Shown: positions 51,361 through 62,050, numbered from the stretch's first letter. The stretch: 64,000 nucleotides of DNA from Diplonema papillatum (GCA_030068145.1 JAPJBO010000239.1:1-64000), one strand, 5' to 3'. The notes: generated by a model from the sequence alone, not told the origin. Numbers and translations: made by a program.

Positions 51361-51480
51361 TGCGTTCCGCAAGCGGAACGCGTGCGAAAATCACGTACGG
51401 AATTCCGCACGTTATTAAAATGGTGCTCTTCGTGCGGGATTCCGTACGTGTTTCCGCGTGTTTGCCGCACGCGTTTCCGC
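51361..51480. repeat. Inverted-repeat cluster in intron 4
   Basis: TTGCGTTCCGCAAGCGGAACGC is self-complementary. ACGTACGGAATTCCGCACG and GTGCGGGATTCCGTACGT are near-inverse around a short spacer. Likely a tiny MITE. Confidence 0.65.
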
Positions 51481-51695
51481 AACACAACGATATACTATAC
51501 AATAATAACGAAAAGAACTTTCCACGTTTCATGCGGGTCGTTAACAGCAACGGGCAAGCTCTACAAAAGGGTCCAGCGTGCACCTGAGGTTTTCCGCCAA
51601 GAAATAGAGTAACACCGCAGTTTTTCGGCTAAGTTGGATCGAAAACATTGCTCTGTTGTGGTGGTCCTTGCGCGGGAACTCATCGGCCGTTGCGT

Positions 51696-51745
51696 AGCAT
51701 TTGTAAAAAGGCAAAGCATACTCGCTTTTCGGTAAAGCGAGTATG
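51696..51745. repeat. Hairpin in intron 4
   Basis: CATACTCGCTTT and AAAGCGAGTATG are exact inverse complements with a 5-nt loop. Confidence 0.7.
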
Positions 51746-52020
51746 AAGACGTTTTAAAGGGGGGAAGAGGAGCAAAACACATGATTGTTTTCCGATAAGA
51801 CTGGTTGACTCCAAATAATAGGCAGAATGCGTCCTCCATTACCAGAAACAAGGATGGTGCTTCTGTGTGTTCCTTTGCCTGTGCGAACCGTGCAGCCAAC
51901 CGATATTCCCTAACCCGCAACCCCGGGTTGCACAGGAAGGCGGTGCGTTTGCAGGACTGTGCAGAAACGAATTGTTTTGTTTGACTAATGTTCAACTGTT
52001 GCTTTCGGAGATCCGTTAAG

Positions 52021-52368
52021 AGGTCGAGACCACAGCCAACGTCACAACAGGCAACGAAGAGCTTCGGACGAAGATCGAAGCTATGCAACGTGAAGCCGAG
52101 AGCACCAAGGTGCAGTTGGAATGCGACATCAAGAACCTCCGCGAGGATCTGCAGAACGAGCGTAAGTCGCTGCACCACACGAAGGCGGAAAGCTTCCGCA
52201 TTCAGGAACAGAACCTGGACATGGAAGTCGAACTTTGCTCGCTGAAGTCCTCGATGGAAGGCCAGCTTCGGCGGATGGAAGACCTTCGCGAGCAAGATGA
52301 GGAGCATCATGACCGCGTCCTGTCTCAACTACAACGGCTGCTCCAGGAGGTGCAGAAGGAGCGCGACG
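52021..52368 (+). CDS. Kinesin exon 5: coiled coil
   Basis: Acceptor CCGTTAAG|AG; the G carried from exon 4 completes GAG (Glu). It encodes EVETTANVTTGNEELRTK and a long heptad region with many Glu/Lys/Leu residues, ending at GACG|GTACTT (phase 1). Confidence 0.8.
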
Positions 52369-52414
52369 GTACTTTCTTTTCCTCGCCTTTTGTGGGGGTA
52401 CCAGGGAAAGCCTG

Positions 52415-52503
52415 CTACACGGGAGCCAAGCTTCACGTGTTCGGCGGTACTGCAGAGCCACGGGCCTACGGGTCCCGATTTCCCAAACTAAAGCATCAAG
52501 GCG
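52415..52503 (+). repeat. Intron 5 arm of an inverted repeat around exon 6
   Basis: About 85 nt around GGGAGCCAAGCTTCACGTGT and CAAACTAAAGCATCAA. The near-inverse copy lies at 53458-53545 in intron 6, so the two arms flank exon 6. Confidence 0.8.
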
Positions 52504-52881
52504 TCACAGGGCAGAGCGGACGGGGTTGTGGCACTGTGCTGCCTCCGACTCAAGCTCTGCAAGCTGTGGTTGACCGTCACGTTCCTGGGCCAGGAGCGGC
52601 CTTTTTCTTCTTCTCTTCTTTTGTACCCTGTTACGTTTGTATGATTTTTTGACTGGCGAGCGCTGTATTCAAGCAAAGCTTCATCCGGCACACACAAACC
52701 GGATCCCGGGATTGACAGACGCGAGCGGAACCTGCACGCTCACCGCAGAATATGCATTTCTAGAAGGTACTGCACGCAACAGCCCCTGGGCCAGTCCTTC
52801 ATTGTCCTGGGGGTTTGAGCAGGCTTTCAGTTTGGAGAAAAGAGGTCCCAGACCCTATCATTTTCCTTCCCTCTACCGCAG

Positions 52882-53129
52882 ATGTCCAAGAAGAGGTGGG
52901 CGAGCTCCGCACGCAGTTGCAGATCCTGCAGCAGAAGTACCTCGTGCAGCTGGACGAGGCGAACGCGGCGAGAGCGGACCAGCAGCGGCTGCGCGGCCGT
53001 GTCGACACCTCGGAGTCGCACCTTGCGAAGGAGAAGGCGGTCGGCGATGCTCTCAACGGCGAGCTCAAGCGGCTCGCGAGCGCACTCGAGTCGCAGGCTC
53101 TTACCGAAGAGGAGAAAAACATCCTGGAG
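52882..53129 (+). CDS. Kinesin exon 6: coiled coil
   Basis: AT after TACCGCAG completes GAT with the G of exon 5. It encodes VQEEVGELRTQLQILQQKY and ends EEKNILE at GAG|GTATGT, phase 0. Confidence 0.8.
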
Positions 53130-53299
53130 GTATGTACCTTCTTTCCCTCATTCCTTTGGGCTGGCTACAGGGCTGCAGCGTTTTTGCGACTGCGTCCGTC
53201 TTTCGGACCGGCCGAGCGGAGTGAGTTGGCTTGCTTTCACTGACAAACCTTGATGCGGTTTGGTGGGTTCGAACATCGATTCCAGCACAAGCGGTCATT

Positions 53300-53397
53300 T
53301 CGGCGTTTTTAATTTTGGCGGTTTGGGGGCCGCCGGCACAAAACGACAACCGACGCGCGCCGCCGGAAACACCAACACGAAACCGCCAAAATTATTC
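53300..53397. repeat. GGCGG-type palindrome in intron 6
   Basis: TTTTAATTTTGGCGGTTT and AAACCGCCAAAATTATT are inverse, about 50 nt apart. Same style as the hairpin at 22165-22215. Confidence 0.6.
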
Positions 53398-53457
53398 AGG
53401 GGGATTGACTTCCTGTTGCAGATTTGAACCAGGGTCCAAGCCTTCCACTGGCAAACG

Positions 53458-53545
53458 TTGATGCTTTAGTTTGGGAAATCGGTAGCCACTTGACCCGTGG
53501 CTCTGCAGTACGCCGAACACGTGAAGCTTGGCTCCCGTGCTGCAG
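53458..53545 (-). repeat. Intron 6 arm of the inverted repeat around exon 6
   Basis: Reverse complement of 52415-52503, differing by a few substitutions and a ~10-nt length variation. Confidence 0.8.
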
Positions 53546-53754
53546 GCTCGCATGCCCGCTCATGCCGTAATGGATTCCATCCCACTTTGAAGAGAGCAAT
53601 AGTCCAACGTGCTTCTGGACGGGACAAGACGAACGCGTCAAAGTCTTTGTATCCATCCAACCTGATTTGCCAACCTCAGGGCAAGCTTGCGAAAAACACG
53701 TCAACCGGTCGAAAAGGTAAAGCTCTCGTCCTCCTTGACTCAAATGCACCACAG

Positions 53755-53811
53755 GAGGAGGTACAAGTCACCCGCGAGCAACTCGCCGATTCCGCTGGCA
53801 CTATTTCTCTG
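53755..53811 (+). CDS. Kinesin exon 7 (57 nt)
   Basis: Acceptor GCACCACAG|GAG and donor CTG|GTGTGT, phase 0 on both sides, giving EEVQVTREQLADSAGTISL. The small size and ordinary composition make this the least certain exon; skipping it would also keep frame. Confidence 0.55.
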
Positions 53812-54047
53812 GTGTGTATCTTGTTTGCTTGAACCTCAACGCTGCGCAGAAATGGATGTCAAGCTCAGAGTACGCGTGCATGTAGTTGCGGACAAGAATT
53901 GTTGCGCACTATGCAGTCCTATCCCTGCCACAACGTGCGCCTGCCCGCCATTGCACCATATCTGAGAGGAGCTCCAATTGCCCGTCAGCGATTGCCCTGT
54001 TGAACACCAGGCTAATGCACAGATTGAGAACCGCAACCTTATCACAG

Positions 54048-54344
54048 ATGGAGAAGGAGCTTCAAGTGCTTGTTCAGAGGCATGAGGCGGCGGTATCGCT
54101 GTCCGACACGCAGACAAAGAAGTGTGCCGAGCTATCAGACGACTGCCTGCGGGGCATGAAGGAGCTGCGTGGGGCTCGCAGTGAAATCGAGGCGCAGGCG
54201 AAGAACGTGCAGGTGCTGCAAAAGACGAACGAGCGCATGCTGCTCGACCGGCGGCGACTCGTGCACGAAGAAGCCAAGATACGCTACGCCGGAAACGAGC
54301 TGCGCGGACGCGAAGAGGAGCTTAAGAGACTGCAGAGCTACCAG
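54048..54344 (+). CDS. Kinesin exon 8: coiled coil
   Basis: Acceptor TTATCACAG|ATG; encodes MEKELQVLVQRHEAAVSL to EELKRLQSYQ. The donor CAG|GTCCGA is weak but keeps phase 0 with exon 9. Confidence 0.75.
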
Positions 54345-54462
54345 GTCCGAGCGCCACTTTTTTCTCTTGCCTTTTGAGAGCCAGCAGGTTTGAGCAGGCG
54401 CTCCTCGCGAGTGCAGAAGTCGTGATCCTGACTCGGGTCCAAGGGGGGGCTGCTAAGGTCCT

Positions 54463-54573
54463 GCTTGGTAGGAAATACTTGAGGAGGCTGCCAGCTACAA
54501 AATATCAAAGGAGGTAAATGTCTTGTAGCCCACACTAAGCACAGCACAAGGCAGCCCCTCGAGTATTTTTTAC
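54463..54573 (+). repeat. Dispersed repeat in intron 8, partner at 62051-62150
   Basis: GAGGAGGCTGCCAGCTACAA, AAATATCAAAGGAGG and CAAGGCAGCCCCTCGAGTA are shared in the same orientation with 62051-62150. Confidence 0.7.
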
Positions 54574-54609
54574 GTAGGCGCCGGCTTGGAAGGAAACGCC
54601 ATGGTATTT

Positions 54610-54975
54610 GCGGACGGCAGCCGTCCGCCCGACGGCTGCTCTCTCAATACAGGGTAATCAACACAAGTCTGCTACCGTAACCAACACAAGTCTGCTACCG
54701 GACGGCTTCACGCGGCCAAGAACCCACGCCGCTTCCTTCCAATCCCGCCCATAGCCCGTGGTTACAGGTCCGCGATAGAGCTTTCTATCTCGCTGAAAGA
54801 ACCGCTTCGGTCCCTCCACTCAAGAGCCTCGCCAGATTCAGAACGTCTTAGCTGAGTGAACCACATCTACTCTGATCAACCCCGATAGCCGTAGAGTACT
54901 CGGCGTGCACGGCCTGCCAGCCGTCCGGCGGACGTCCGCCCGTCCGCAAAAATTACTGCTTTAGGCGGACGGCTC
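54610..54975. mobile_element. Possible MITE with GCGGACGG termini (intron 8)
   Basis: TTTGCGGACGGCAGCCGTCCGCC at the left and GGCGGACGTCCGCCCGTCCGCAAA at the right are broadly inverse. There is an internal direct repeat of CACAAGTCTGCTACCG. Boundaries are uncertain. Confidence 0.5.
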
Positions 54976-55396
54976 AAAGACCTCAAGATCGATAGCGCCC
55001 GTGACACCGCGCTCGCAGGCCTGCGAGGCTATCATGCCGCTGGGGGCAGCGGCCTACCTAACTAACTTTGCTGAAAATTCAGGTGGGGCAGGAATCATCA
55101 CCCTGCGATTTCAGTCAAGAAGGCAGAGGAGAAACAAGCTCGGGATCTTGACAAATGTTGTGGAAGAAGAAACAAGAAAGCAGCCGACCAGTGGCTGGGA
55201 GAAGCTGGCTTGGGGAAGACTCTATTTGGGCGCTTCTCAGCATTGCTGACAAGCCTGACAAGGTAATGATCAATGCCAAAGTTGCTGTCTTAGGCGGCCC
55301 GGTGCAGTCAGAGCTGCACAACACGAACAACCCCAAGAAGCGCAGATAATCCCCAACCGCTCCACCTTAGGGCAAGCAAACCCACGGCTTCGGTAC

Positions 55397-55609
55397 CATG
55401 CAGGGTCAAAACTTTGTGTCTTTTTAAAACGCTCCCGCGGGGCCGATGGACCCCAAAAAAAAAAGTTGGAAAAAAAAGTTTTTGCTCAACTTCCTCAAAA
55501 ATTACTGCAGAGTTTGTTCCAAAATTTTAAAATTCAAAAAACCCAATTTTTTTCCGGATTTTTTTTTTTTTGCCATTTCCAAAAAGACACAAGGTTTTGA
55601 CCCTGCATG
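55397..55609 (+). mobile_element. MITE family 1 copy (intron 8)
   Basis: 213 bp with family termini CATGCAGGGTC and GACCCTGCATG, flanked by GTAC on the left and TTAC on the right (one mismatch from a duplication). Confidence 0.85.
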
Positions 55610-55639
55610 TTACACCACACCAGGGGTAACAGCAATTTT

Positions 55640-56330
55640 CCACTGAAAAAAACACACCACGAGGGAATGTACTTGGTGTCGGTCACAAACAGTCCCGGAC
55701 ATGGCTAGCCAGAACCATATAGCCCTTTCTTGCTCTAAGAGAACCCATTCATGACACCCTAAACCCCCGGAATTTCAAGCGAACTTTAACTCTACAAACG
55801 GATGGGGGGAAAAAAAAAGCCGCTGCGAAATGAATCGGCCGGCAAGCCGGCAGATAGCGCGCACACTGCGCATAACTGGATCTCTGAGTGCGTGAGCCCC
55901 TCCGAAGAAAGGTCCATCACACTAGCGCGCACACTGCGGGAAACACACAAAAAAAACAGGCCACACCCCTCGGAGGAATGTACTTGGGCACAAACAGTCC
56001 CGGACATGGCTAGCCATCACCCATAACAAAACTGTGGACACCAAAGAAACGACACACTCTCAACAGCCCTTTCTTTCTTGCTCTATAAGAACTCATCCAA
56101 CAACGGTCACACGGAGACCCTAGCGGAATTTCAAGCGAACTTCAACTCTAAAATAAGTCGAATAGTCGGCAATAGACAACAAAGACACACGCACAAGCCC
56201 ACGTATTGCCACTACCGCAGATACGATACGCACACTAATATACGATACCTTAAAGGAACGTTTTCGACAATGGTCACCCGGAGACTATAACACCCCGGAT
56301 CGCTAAGGGAACTTGCACTCTTACAACACA
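55640..56330. repeat. Degenerate tandem duplications before exon 9
   Basis: Blocks with CAGTCCCGGACATGGCTAGCCA (about 55695 and 55995), AGCCCTTTCTT..TTGCTCTA and GGAATTTCAAGCGAACTT recur two or three times up to the exon 9 acceptor. Confidence 0.65.
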
Positions 56331-56336
56331 CAACAG

Positions 56337-57542
56337 GTGAAAGCGACGGTCATGGAGCGGAAGCTCACTACGCTCGGGGCAATGAACCAGCGGTTGGCCG
56401 AGAGGACCAAGGCAGAGGCGATGCAGACGAAGCGCCTAGCGGCAGAACTCGCGCAGAGGGACCGGGAGCTGCAGGCCATCACGGAGAAGTACCAGAAGGA
56501 AAAGCTCGCGAAGAAGAGGGAGCAAGACCACGCGGATGCCCGCATCAAGAGCCTCGAGGAGAAGGTCGTCCAGCTGCGCAGCGGCATCGAGAAGCAGTCG
56601 ACCACCATGCAGCTCATCTCGCACTCCCTCAAAGAGACCGAACGCGAGCGCTGGGTGCTCAAGCACGTCTTGGACCAGAAGGACACGTTCGACTTCATCC
56701 GAAAGGGGACGGGGATCCAGCAGAAATCGTCCGTCTCCCCCCTCGCGACGAGCACAGAGAGGCTCAACTTCTCGACGACGGTCCCGACGAGCCCCGCTGC
56801 GAGGCAGGCCTCGACTTCGTCGCTCCGCGGCTTTTCGCACCCGCCGTCCCGCAGTGCTTCGCGGTCGCCGAACGGGCAACCTGCGTTCGACGCGCCCGGC
56901 CGCGCGTGGCCGCGGCACCCGCCCTTCCGCAACCCGCGGCTCTCGCCGTGTGAGTCGTCAATCCTCGGGGACACCACCGTGAAGACGGTCGCGTCCACCG
57001 ACACGTCAGCGTCGCGATTGGTCAGCTCGCTGTCCGCGCATCCGAAGCCCGGAAACCGTGCCCGCCGCGCGGTGTCTCCCACGACATCGGGAGCCACCCC
57101 GACGTCATTTTCACCCAAGGCGCGCTCCCCGGGGCCGTCTACGACGCCGCCGCCCAGGGGCTGGCGGGCGGTGCCGCCGATCTCCGGGCTGTCCGGTACG
57201 GTGTCGACGCCGCAGTACAACGGGCTAACGCCGGCGTCGACATCGCCGGCTCCGCGCTCCGGCGGCCTGTCGACGGACCGGGCGGTGTCGCCGCTGAACC
57301 CGTTCCGGAGGTTGATCTCGAAGGGGACGCTCCGCGGGGGCAGCCCAGGCGGCGTGTACTCGCAGGCGTCGACGGGCAGGAGCGCCGACGACTCGTCGTC
57401 GGCGCGGAAGCCGGCCCGCAAGGTGTACGCCTCCAAGCGTGTCGCGTCCGCGGCCTACGGAAGGCCGATCCCCGTGGCGATCCTTCGCCCGAAGAAAGCC
57501 ACAGACCGGTCCCTGACTGCGCCGCAGGTGATTTCCTTCTGA
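56337..57542 (+). CDS. Kinesin exon 9: end of coiled coil and C-terminal tail
   Basis: Residues 1149-1549. Acceptor CACAACAG|GTG in phase 0. The first ~120 residues finish the coiled coil (VKATVMERKLTTLGAMNQRL). The remaining ~280 are Ser/Pro/Ala/Arg-rich and likely disordered, typical of a kinesin tail that could bind cargo or be phosphorylated. The stop is at 57540-57542. GC content and third-position GC are visibly higher than in surrounding non-coding DNA. Confidence 0.8.
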   Translation: MKATVMERKLTTLGAMNQRLAERTKAEAMQTKRLAAELAQRDRELQAITEKYQKEKLAKKREQDHADARIKSLEEKVVQLRSGIEKQSTTMQLISHSLKETERERWVLKHVLDQKDTFDFIRKGTGIQQKSSVSPLATSTERLNFSTTVPTSPAARQASTSSLRGFSHPPSRSASRSPNGQPAFDAPGRAWPRHPPFRNPRLSPCESSILGDTTVKTVASTDTSASRLVSSLSAHPKPGNRARRAVSPTTSGATPTSFSPKARSPGPSTTPPPRGWRAVPPISGLSGTVSTPQYNGLTPASTSPAPRSGGLSTDRAVSPLNPFRRLISKGTLRGGSPGGVYSQASTGRSADDSSSARKPARKVYASKRVASAAYGRPIPVAILRPKKATDRSLTAPQVISF

Positions 57543-57900
57543 GGTGTCCTGCAGACAAGTCGCTCTAGAACGTACCACGAACCCCAAACGAATAAGAGTG
57601 GCACACTTTGTTACAATCCAGCAGTTTTTTTTGACGGACAGGGCGATGTTGCGGCAGAACCCGTCCAGAGAAAGGGTGCATCTCGAAGGAAACGAACTGC
57701 GGAGGCGTGTACTCGCAGGCGTCGACGGGCAGGAGCGCCGACGACTCGTCGTCGGCACGGAAGCCGGCCCGCAAGGTGTACGCCTCCAAGCGCGTCGCGT
57801 CCGCGGCCTACGGAAGGCCGATCCCCGTGGCGATCCTTCGCCCGAAGAAAGCCACAGACGGTCCCTGACTGCGCCGCAGGTGATTTCCTTCTGAGGAGGT
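57543..57900 (+). repeat. Degenerate tandem copy of the exon 9 3' end
   Basis: From about 57640 the sequence repeats 57275-57541. The last ~185 bp (from GGCGTGTACTCGCAGGCGTC to the stop region) are nearly identical, while the first part is diverged and shortened. Not part of the gene model. Confidence 0.8.
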
Positions 57901-59044
57901 GTCCTACACATCGCTGCGTCTCTAGTCTTGCCTCAAGAGTGCCCCATTTGTTGTTCAAATCCGTGTGCCCTGAGGGTCATCTGGAGGCTGAAACTCACCA
58001 GAGTTTCAAGTAAACCTTCGCTCCAGGAAAGTCAGGTCAGTTCCTGTCCCGCAGTCCAGGTCACCACAGAACCTTTTGCAAAGCAAGTGAGGACACCTGT
58101 ATGATACAAGCAGAACCCAGGGACAGAACTGTCCTGGCCGCCAATAGAAGTCTTCTGGCATCCGATGCGAAACGTGCAAAAAATTAAGAGCAAAATCCAA
58201 AAGCTTCAGTCTGAAAAAAAGAGAAAAAAACTAGCCCGAAAAAAGACGGTGCGATCCGATTCTCCTTAGTTGCGTATTTGTTTTGCAAACCAACCTCCCC
58301 TCCGGGGATGAAAATCTTCCCCCGCCGGCCCACACATTATCGCCAGGATAATAGTGGTGCATCCGCCCAGGCGGGTGCAGTGTTGAGCGAGGCGGGGAAG
58401 TGCCAACAACCCCCTCTCTTTGCATGTCTTCAGCTTTAGGACCTCCCAGACCGAACTCGCGTATTTCGCGACCCAATCGCCTTTCAAGACCTCCCCCCAC
58501 AGCACACAATCTCCCCGTTTGGGTTTCGTGCTTGGGGGGGTGTCAGTACCACTTCTTTGTATGCAGTGTCACGCCCCCTAGCTTCCAAGTCCAGGTGGCA
58601 CGGCACCTTCGATTGTTTTGATGAAGTCGGCTCAGCGCAATACGTTCTATCCCGCTATATTGCGTTTCTTGGGGTTGACGAAATACGTTGGCGGCTCGGC
58701 CCGAGTACAATAGTTTGCAGCGCGGAATTGAAAAATTCTGCGCCCGTGTAGCTTCATTCTCCGTCGCCAATGTGCGCCGATCACATACAGGCGTACATAT
58801 GCACGGTAAAGATGGAAACCACTCAAAAAACCGTCACTAAAAGGCAATGCGAAGACGAAATTAAAGTAAAGTTAATGTTGTCGACAACGACGACATGGCG
58901 AAAAGCAAAATAATGAACCAAACCTACGCAGTTCTTTTCGCGCAACTGTGAGGGCTCGCCCTTCCGGCCCGACGCCAACCAGTGAAAGTCAATAGGTTCA
59001 CATCGAAAGGCCCACCGAACGTCCCCGCGCCCCCCCCTCCCCCC
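57901..59044. other. Intergenic stretch after the kinesin gene
   Basis: No gene or RNA recognised. Short ORFs on both strands have no domain. Confidence 0.45.
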
Positions 59045-59123
59045 ATGTTTGATGCTAGCATCAAACATGCATGAGAGGCAGTGTCCTGCCTAAACATTAA
59101 ACTAAGTTCCCCCCCCCCCCCCC
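59045..59123 (+). repeat. Fragment of a PLE pseudo-LTR 3' end
   Basis: A perfect 24-bp palindrome centred on TGATGCTAGCATCA, then AGGCAG/CTGCCT, then AAACATTAAACTAAGTT and 15 C. This matches 39853-39914 and 45579-45640 in sequence and layout, including the poly-C junction. Only the 3' end is present. Confidence 0.75.
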
Positions 59124-59204
59124 AGCCCCTTCGAAGCCTGAGGATGAGTGTCCGAACCACCGGTTCTGTGCACGTAGCGGGGCGCTTCATTGAAAAGTCT
59201 ACGC

Positions 59205-61377
59205 CGCATAGATGGCCGTTATATAACGTTATATAACGTTATATAACGTTATTCCCGGAGTTATTTGTTACCCCCCCCCTAAATCCAGAAAAACCGTTAT
59301 TGACCGTTATAAAACCGTTATTTGCCATTTTTGGTCGAAAAATAACGTTATTTGACCGTTATAACGTTATATAACGTTATAATAACGGTATAATAACGTT
59401 ATATAACGTTATAATAACGGTATATAACGTTATAATAACGTTATATAACGTTATATAACGTTATATAACGTTATATAACGTTATATAACGTTATTATAAC
59501 GTATATAACGGTTTTTTACCAGTCCATGGGAGCTCACACTGTCCTCCAGATTTTGGTCATTTTTGGCCATTTTTGCCACATTTTCCAGATTTTGGCCAAT
59601 TTTGGTTATTTTTGCCAATTTTTCCAGACTTTGGTCAATGTTGACCAGTTTTGCCGTGTTTTCCAGATTTTGGCCCATTTTGGCCGTTTTTACCGATTTG
59701 GCCAGGATTGGCCATTTTTGCCATGTTTTCAAAAATTTGGCTATTTTTGCCGATTTTTCCAGGTTTTGGTCATTTTTGGCCAGTTTTGCCATGTTTTCCA
59801 GACTTTGCCCATTTTGGCCGTTTTTGCCGATTTTTCCAGGGTTTTGGTCATTTATGCCCTGCCCCTCACCAGAGCTATTGCTGTCTGAGTTTCTTAAACC
59901 CGCACAAGCTCGAACAGGCAGTCCGTGCGCGGAAAAAAAAAAAGGTCGAAAGACACCAATCTGTACGCCCATTCGGGATCGTCGGAAACACAAAAACACG
60001 TGTACCGCCCCACCCGCTTCGATTTCAGCCACACTAGTCTTTCCAAAGGGAATATCGACTATGCCTGCGAAAAGCTCCCCGAAGGTCCAGCCGAAGCCGA
60101 AGGCTCAACCTAAAGCTCAGCCGAAAGCTCAGCCGAAGACCCCAGGTACACAGCGCAAACGGCCTCGCGCCGAAAGTACGGATAGCAACAGCAGCAGCAG
60201 CAGCGCCTCGGTTGCAAAGGCGCGACGCGGAAGGAAGAAGGTGGCGGAAACGCTGCGCGTCGAGGCCTTGTCCCGCGACCTGGCATTGACTGGCCCCAGC
60301 GTTCTCCCTGTCACGAAACCACCAAGTAAGAGCCCGGAACAACGATTCATCGACCGGATCAAGAAAACCGACCCCGGGCTGGCTGGGTTCTACGGGAAGC
60401 GCCAGCTGTGACTGCTCGACTTTGCATGTCTCGTGCTCATCATGCACCCATATTTGGTACTGGGACCTTGTCTGACTGGCATAGTACGCAACGGTCTGCC
60501 GAGTGGACAAGCTTGGACAAGTTGGACTCCAGTGGCCGGATCATGCTGGTGACATCTGCTGCCTCACGAAGGACACTGCAAACGACCGTTACGGGCCACC
60601 GACTGAGGGACACGCGCCGGAAACCCAAAACTGCAGACATCCACATCCCAAGAACAACATCGCACAGTGAAAGAGTCATGTGAATCCGGAAGGATCGCGT
60701 TTGTCGCGCTTGGGTGGAAGTCCGCAAGAAAATAAGTAAAAGAGAAAAAGCTCTGGGGAGGGGCTATACGGACCCCTGAGGACCGGTTACTACGAATTCT
60801 TTTCGGACCAGGGTTTGTTTCCGAACAGTTTTTGTGACCGGGATCCAAAAATCGGCAAAAGTCTGGAAAAATTGGCAAAAATGGCCGAAATTGACCAAAA
60901 TCTGGAAAATCGGGAAATCTGGAAAAATCGGAAAAAATGGCCGAAATTGACTGATCTGGATAAATCGGCCAGAGTGGCCAAAATCTCAAAATTGTCCAAA
61001 ATCTTGAAAAATCGGCAAAAATGGCCGAAATCTGGAAAACTCGGCAAAGATTGCCGAAATCTGGAAAAAATCGGCAAAATGGCCAAAACCTGAGAAAATC
61101 GGCAAAAGTCTGGAAAAATTGGCTAAGATTGACCAAAATCTGGCAAAAATGGCCAAAATCGGAAAAAATGGCCGAAATGGACCAAAATGAGGAAAAAATG
61201 ACAAAAATCTGGAAACATGGCCAAAATCGGAAAAATTCTAAAAACCGTTATTTGCGTTATTTTTTCCGTTATTTTGCGTTTTCGACCGTTATATAACGTT
61301 ATATAACGTTATATAACGTTATCACCGTTATAACGTTATATAACGTTATATAACGTTATCAACCGGCCATCTATGCG
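59205..61377 (+). mobile_element. Foldback element with ATAACGTTAT arms and a small ORF
   Basis: The ends CGCATAGATGGCCG and CGGCCATCTATGCG are exact inverses. Each is followed inward by an array of TATAACGTTA palindromes (59220-59515 and 61250-61360), then by TTTTGGCCA/TTTTCCAGA-type 30-bp repeats in opposite orientation (59530-59850 and 60850-61240). The centre (about 59860-60780) is unique and holds the ORF at 60061. No target duplication is evident. 2.17 kb in total. Confidence 0.8.
60061..60411 (+). CDS. Small basic protein of the foldback element
   Basis: A 116-residue ORF starting at an ATG. The first ~30 residues are Lys/Pro/Gln repeats (KAQPKAQPKAQPK), then a basic/serine segment (KRPRAESTDSNSSSSSASVA, ARRGRKK), then a more ordered C-terminus (EQRFIDRIKKTDPGLAGFYG). 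No family is recognised. The composition suggests a nuclear or nucleic-acid-binding protein. The frame is open upstream through the repeats, so the start is chosen as the first ATG outside the repeat. No transposase motif is visible. Confidence 0.5.
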   Translation: MPAKSSPKVQPKPKAQPKAQPKAQPKTPGTQRKRPRAESTDSNSSSSSASVAKARRGRKKVAETLRVEALSRDLALTGPSVLPVTKPPSKSPEQRFIDRIKKTDPGLAGFYGKRQL

Positions 61378-62050
61378 TATGTAGTACGGCAGCTCCTTTG
61401 ACCTGCGGCAGGGGCCTTCGCCTCCTCCTACTCCCTGCACAAGGTTGAAGACCGCGTCTGGACAACCATCGTGCAGGAACCCGGAGTTTCATCCCTAAAA
61501 GAGGTGCTCGAAAGAGGCCGCGTTCATCTGCACGATGTTTCCGAAAGAAAACGGTGTCCACCTTATACAGCAACGGAACCGTGGCCAGCCCTCCCCTTTC
61601 TTTCAGCTTCGGGCTCAATCGCCTGGATGCCCCATACTGTACTGTTTTGTCATCGCCAAGTTCCGTCCGCTTCCTCCCGCGGCGCTTTCAACTCCTGTCA
61701 TCCCCCCTTCCTTTCTCGAGTTCAAACACGCATCTTTCTCTCTCAGCGCGCGCCCTGTGGCCCCGCCGCATTCTTCCGGTAGACACAGCCCTGCGCTGCA
61801 GAGGGCAAGATATATCAAAGTTCCCGCAACTCAAAACCCAAAACATGCCATTGTACGGCGCAGCCACCTCCCTGCGAATAGAACCGATAGACGACACCTA
61901 AGTGGTGACGACGACTCTTTGCACAATATCTAAAGCCCGCACCGAAGCGCCGTTACTGTGGCTCAACGCCCAGCCAGCGGGTGGCTTTGTGCCCTGATGC
62001 CTGCAATCTGTCGCGAAGGGGGGGGTTTTTTTTTTTTGTATATGCACCTG
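61378..62050. other. No gene seen
   Basis: Overlapping plus-strand ORFs of about 100-130 codons around 61470-61933 have Ser/Pro/Arg-rich translations without a domain. Not supported as genes. Confidence 0.4.
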
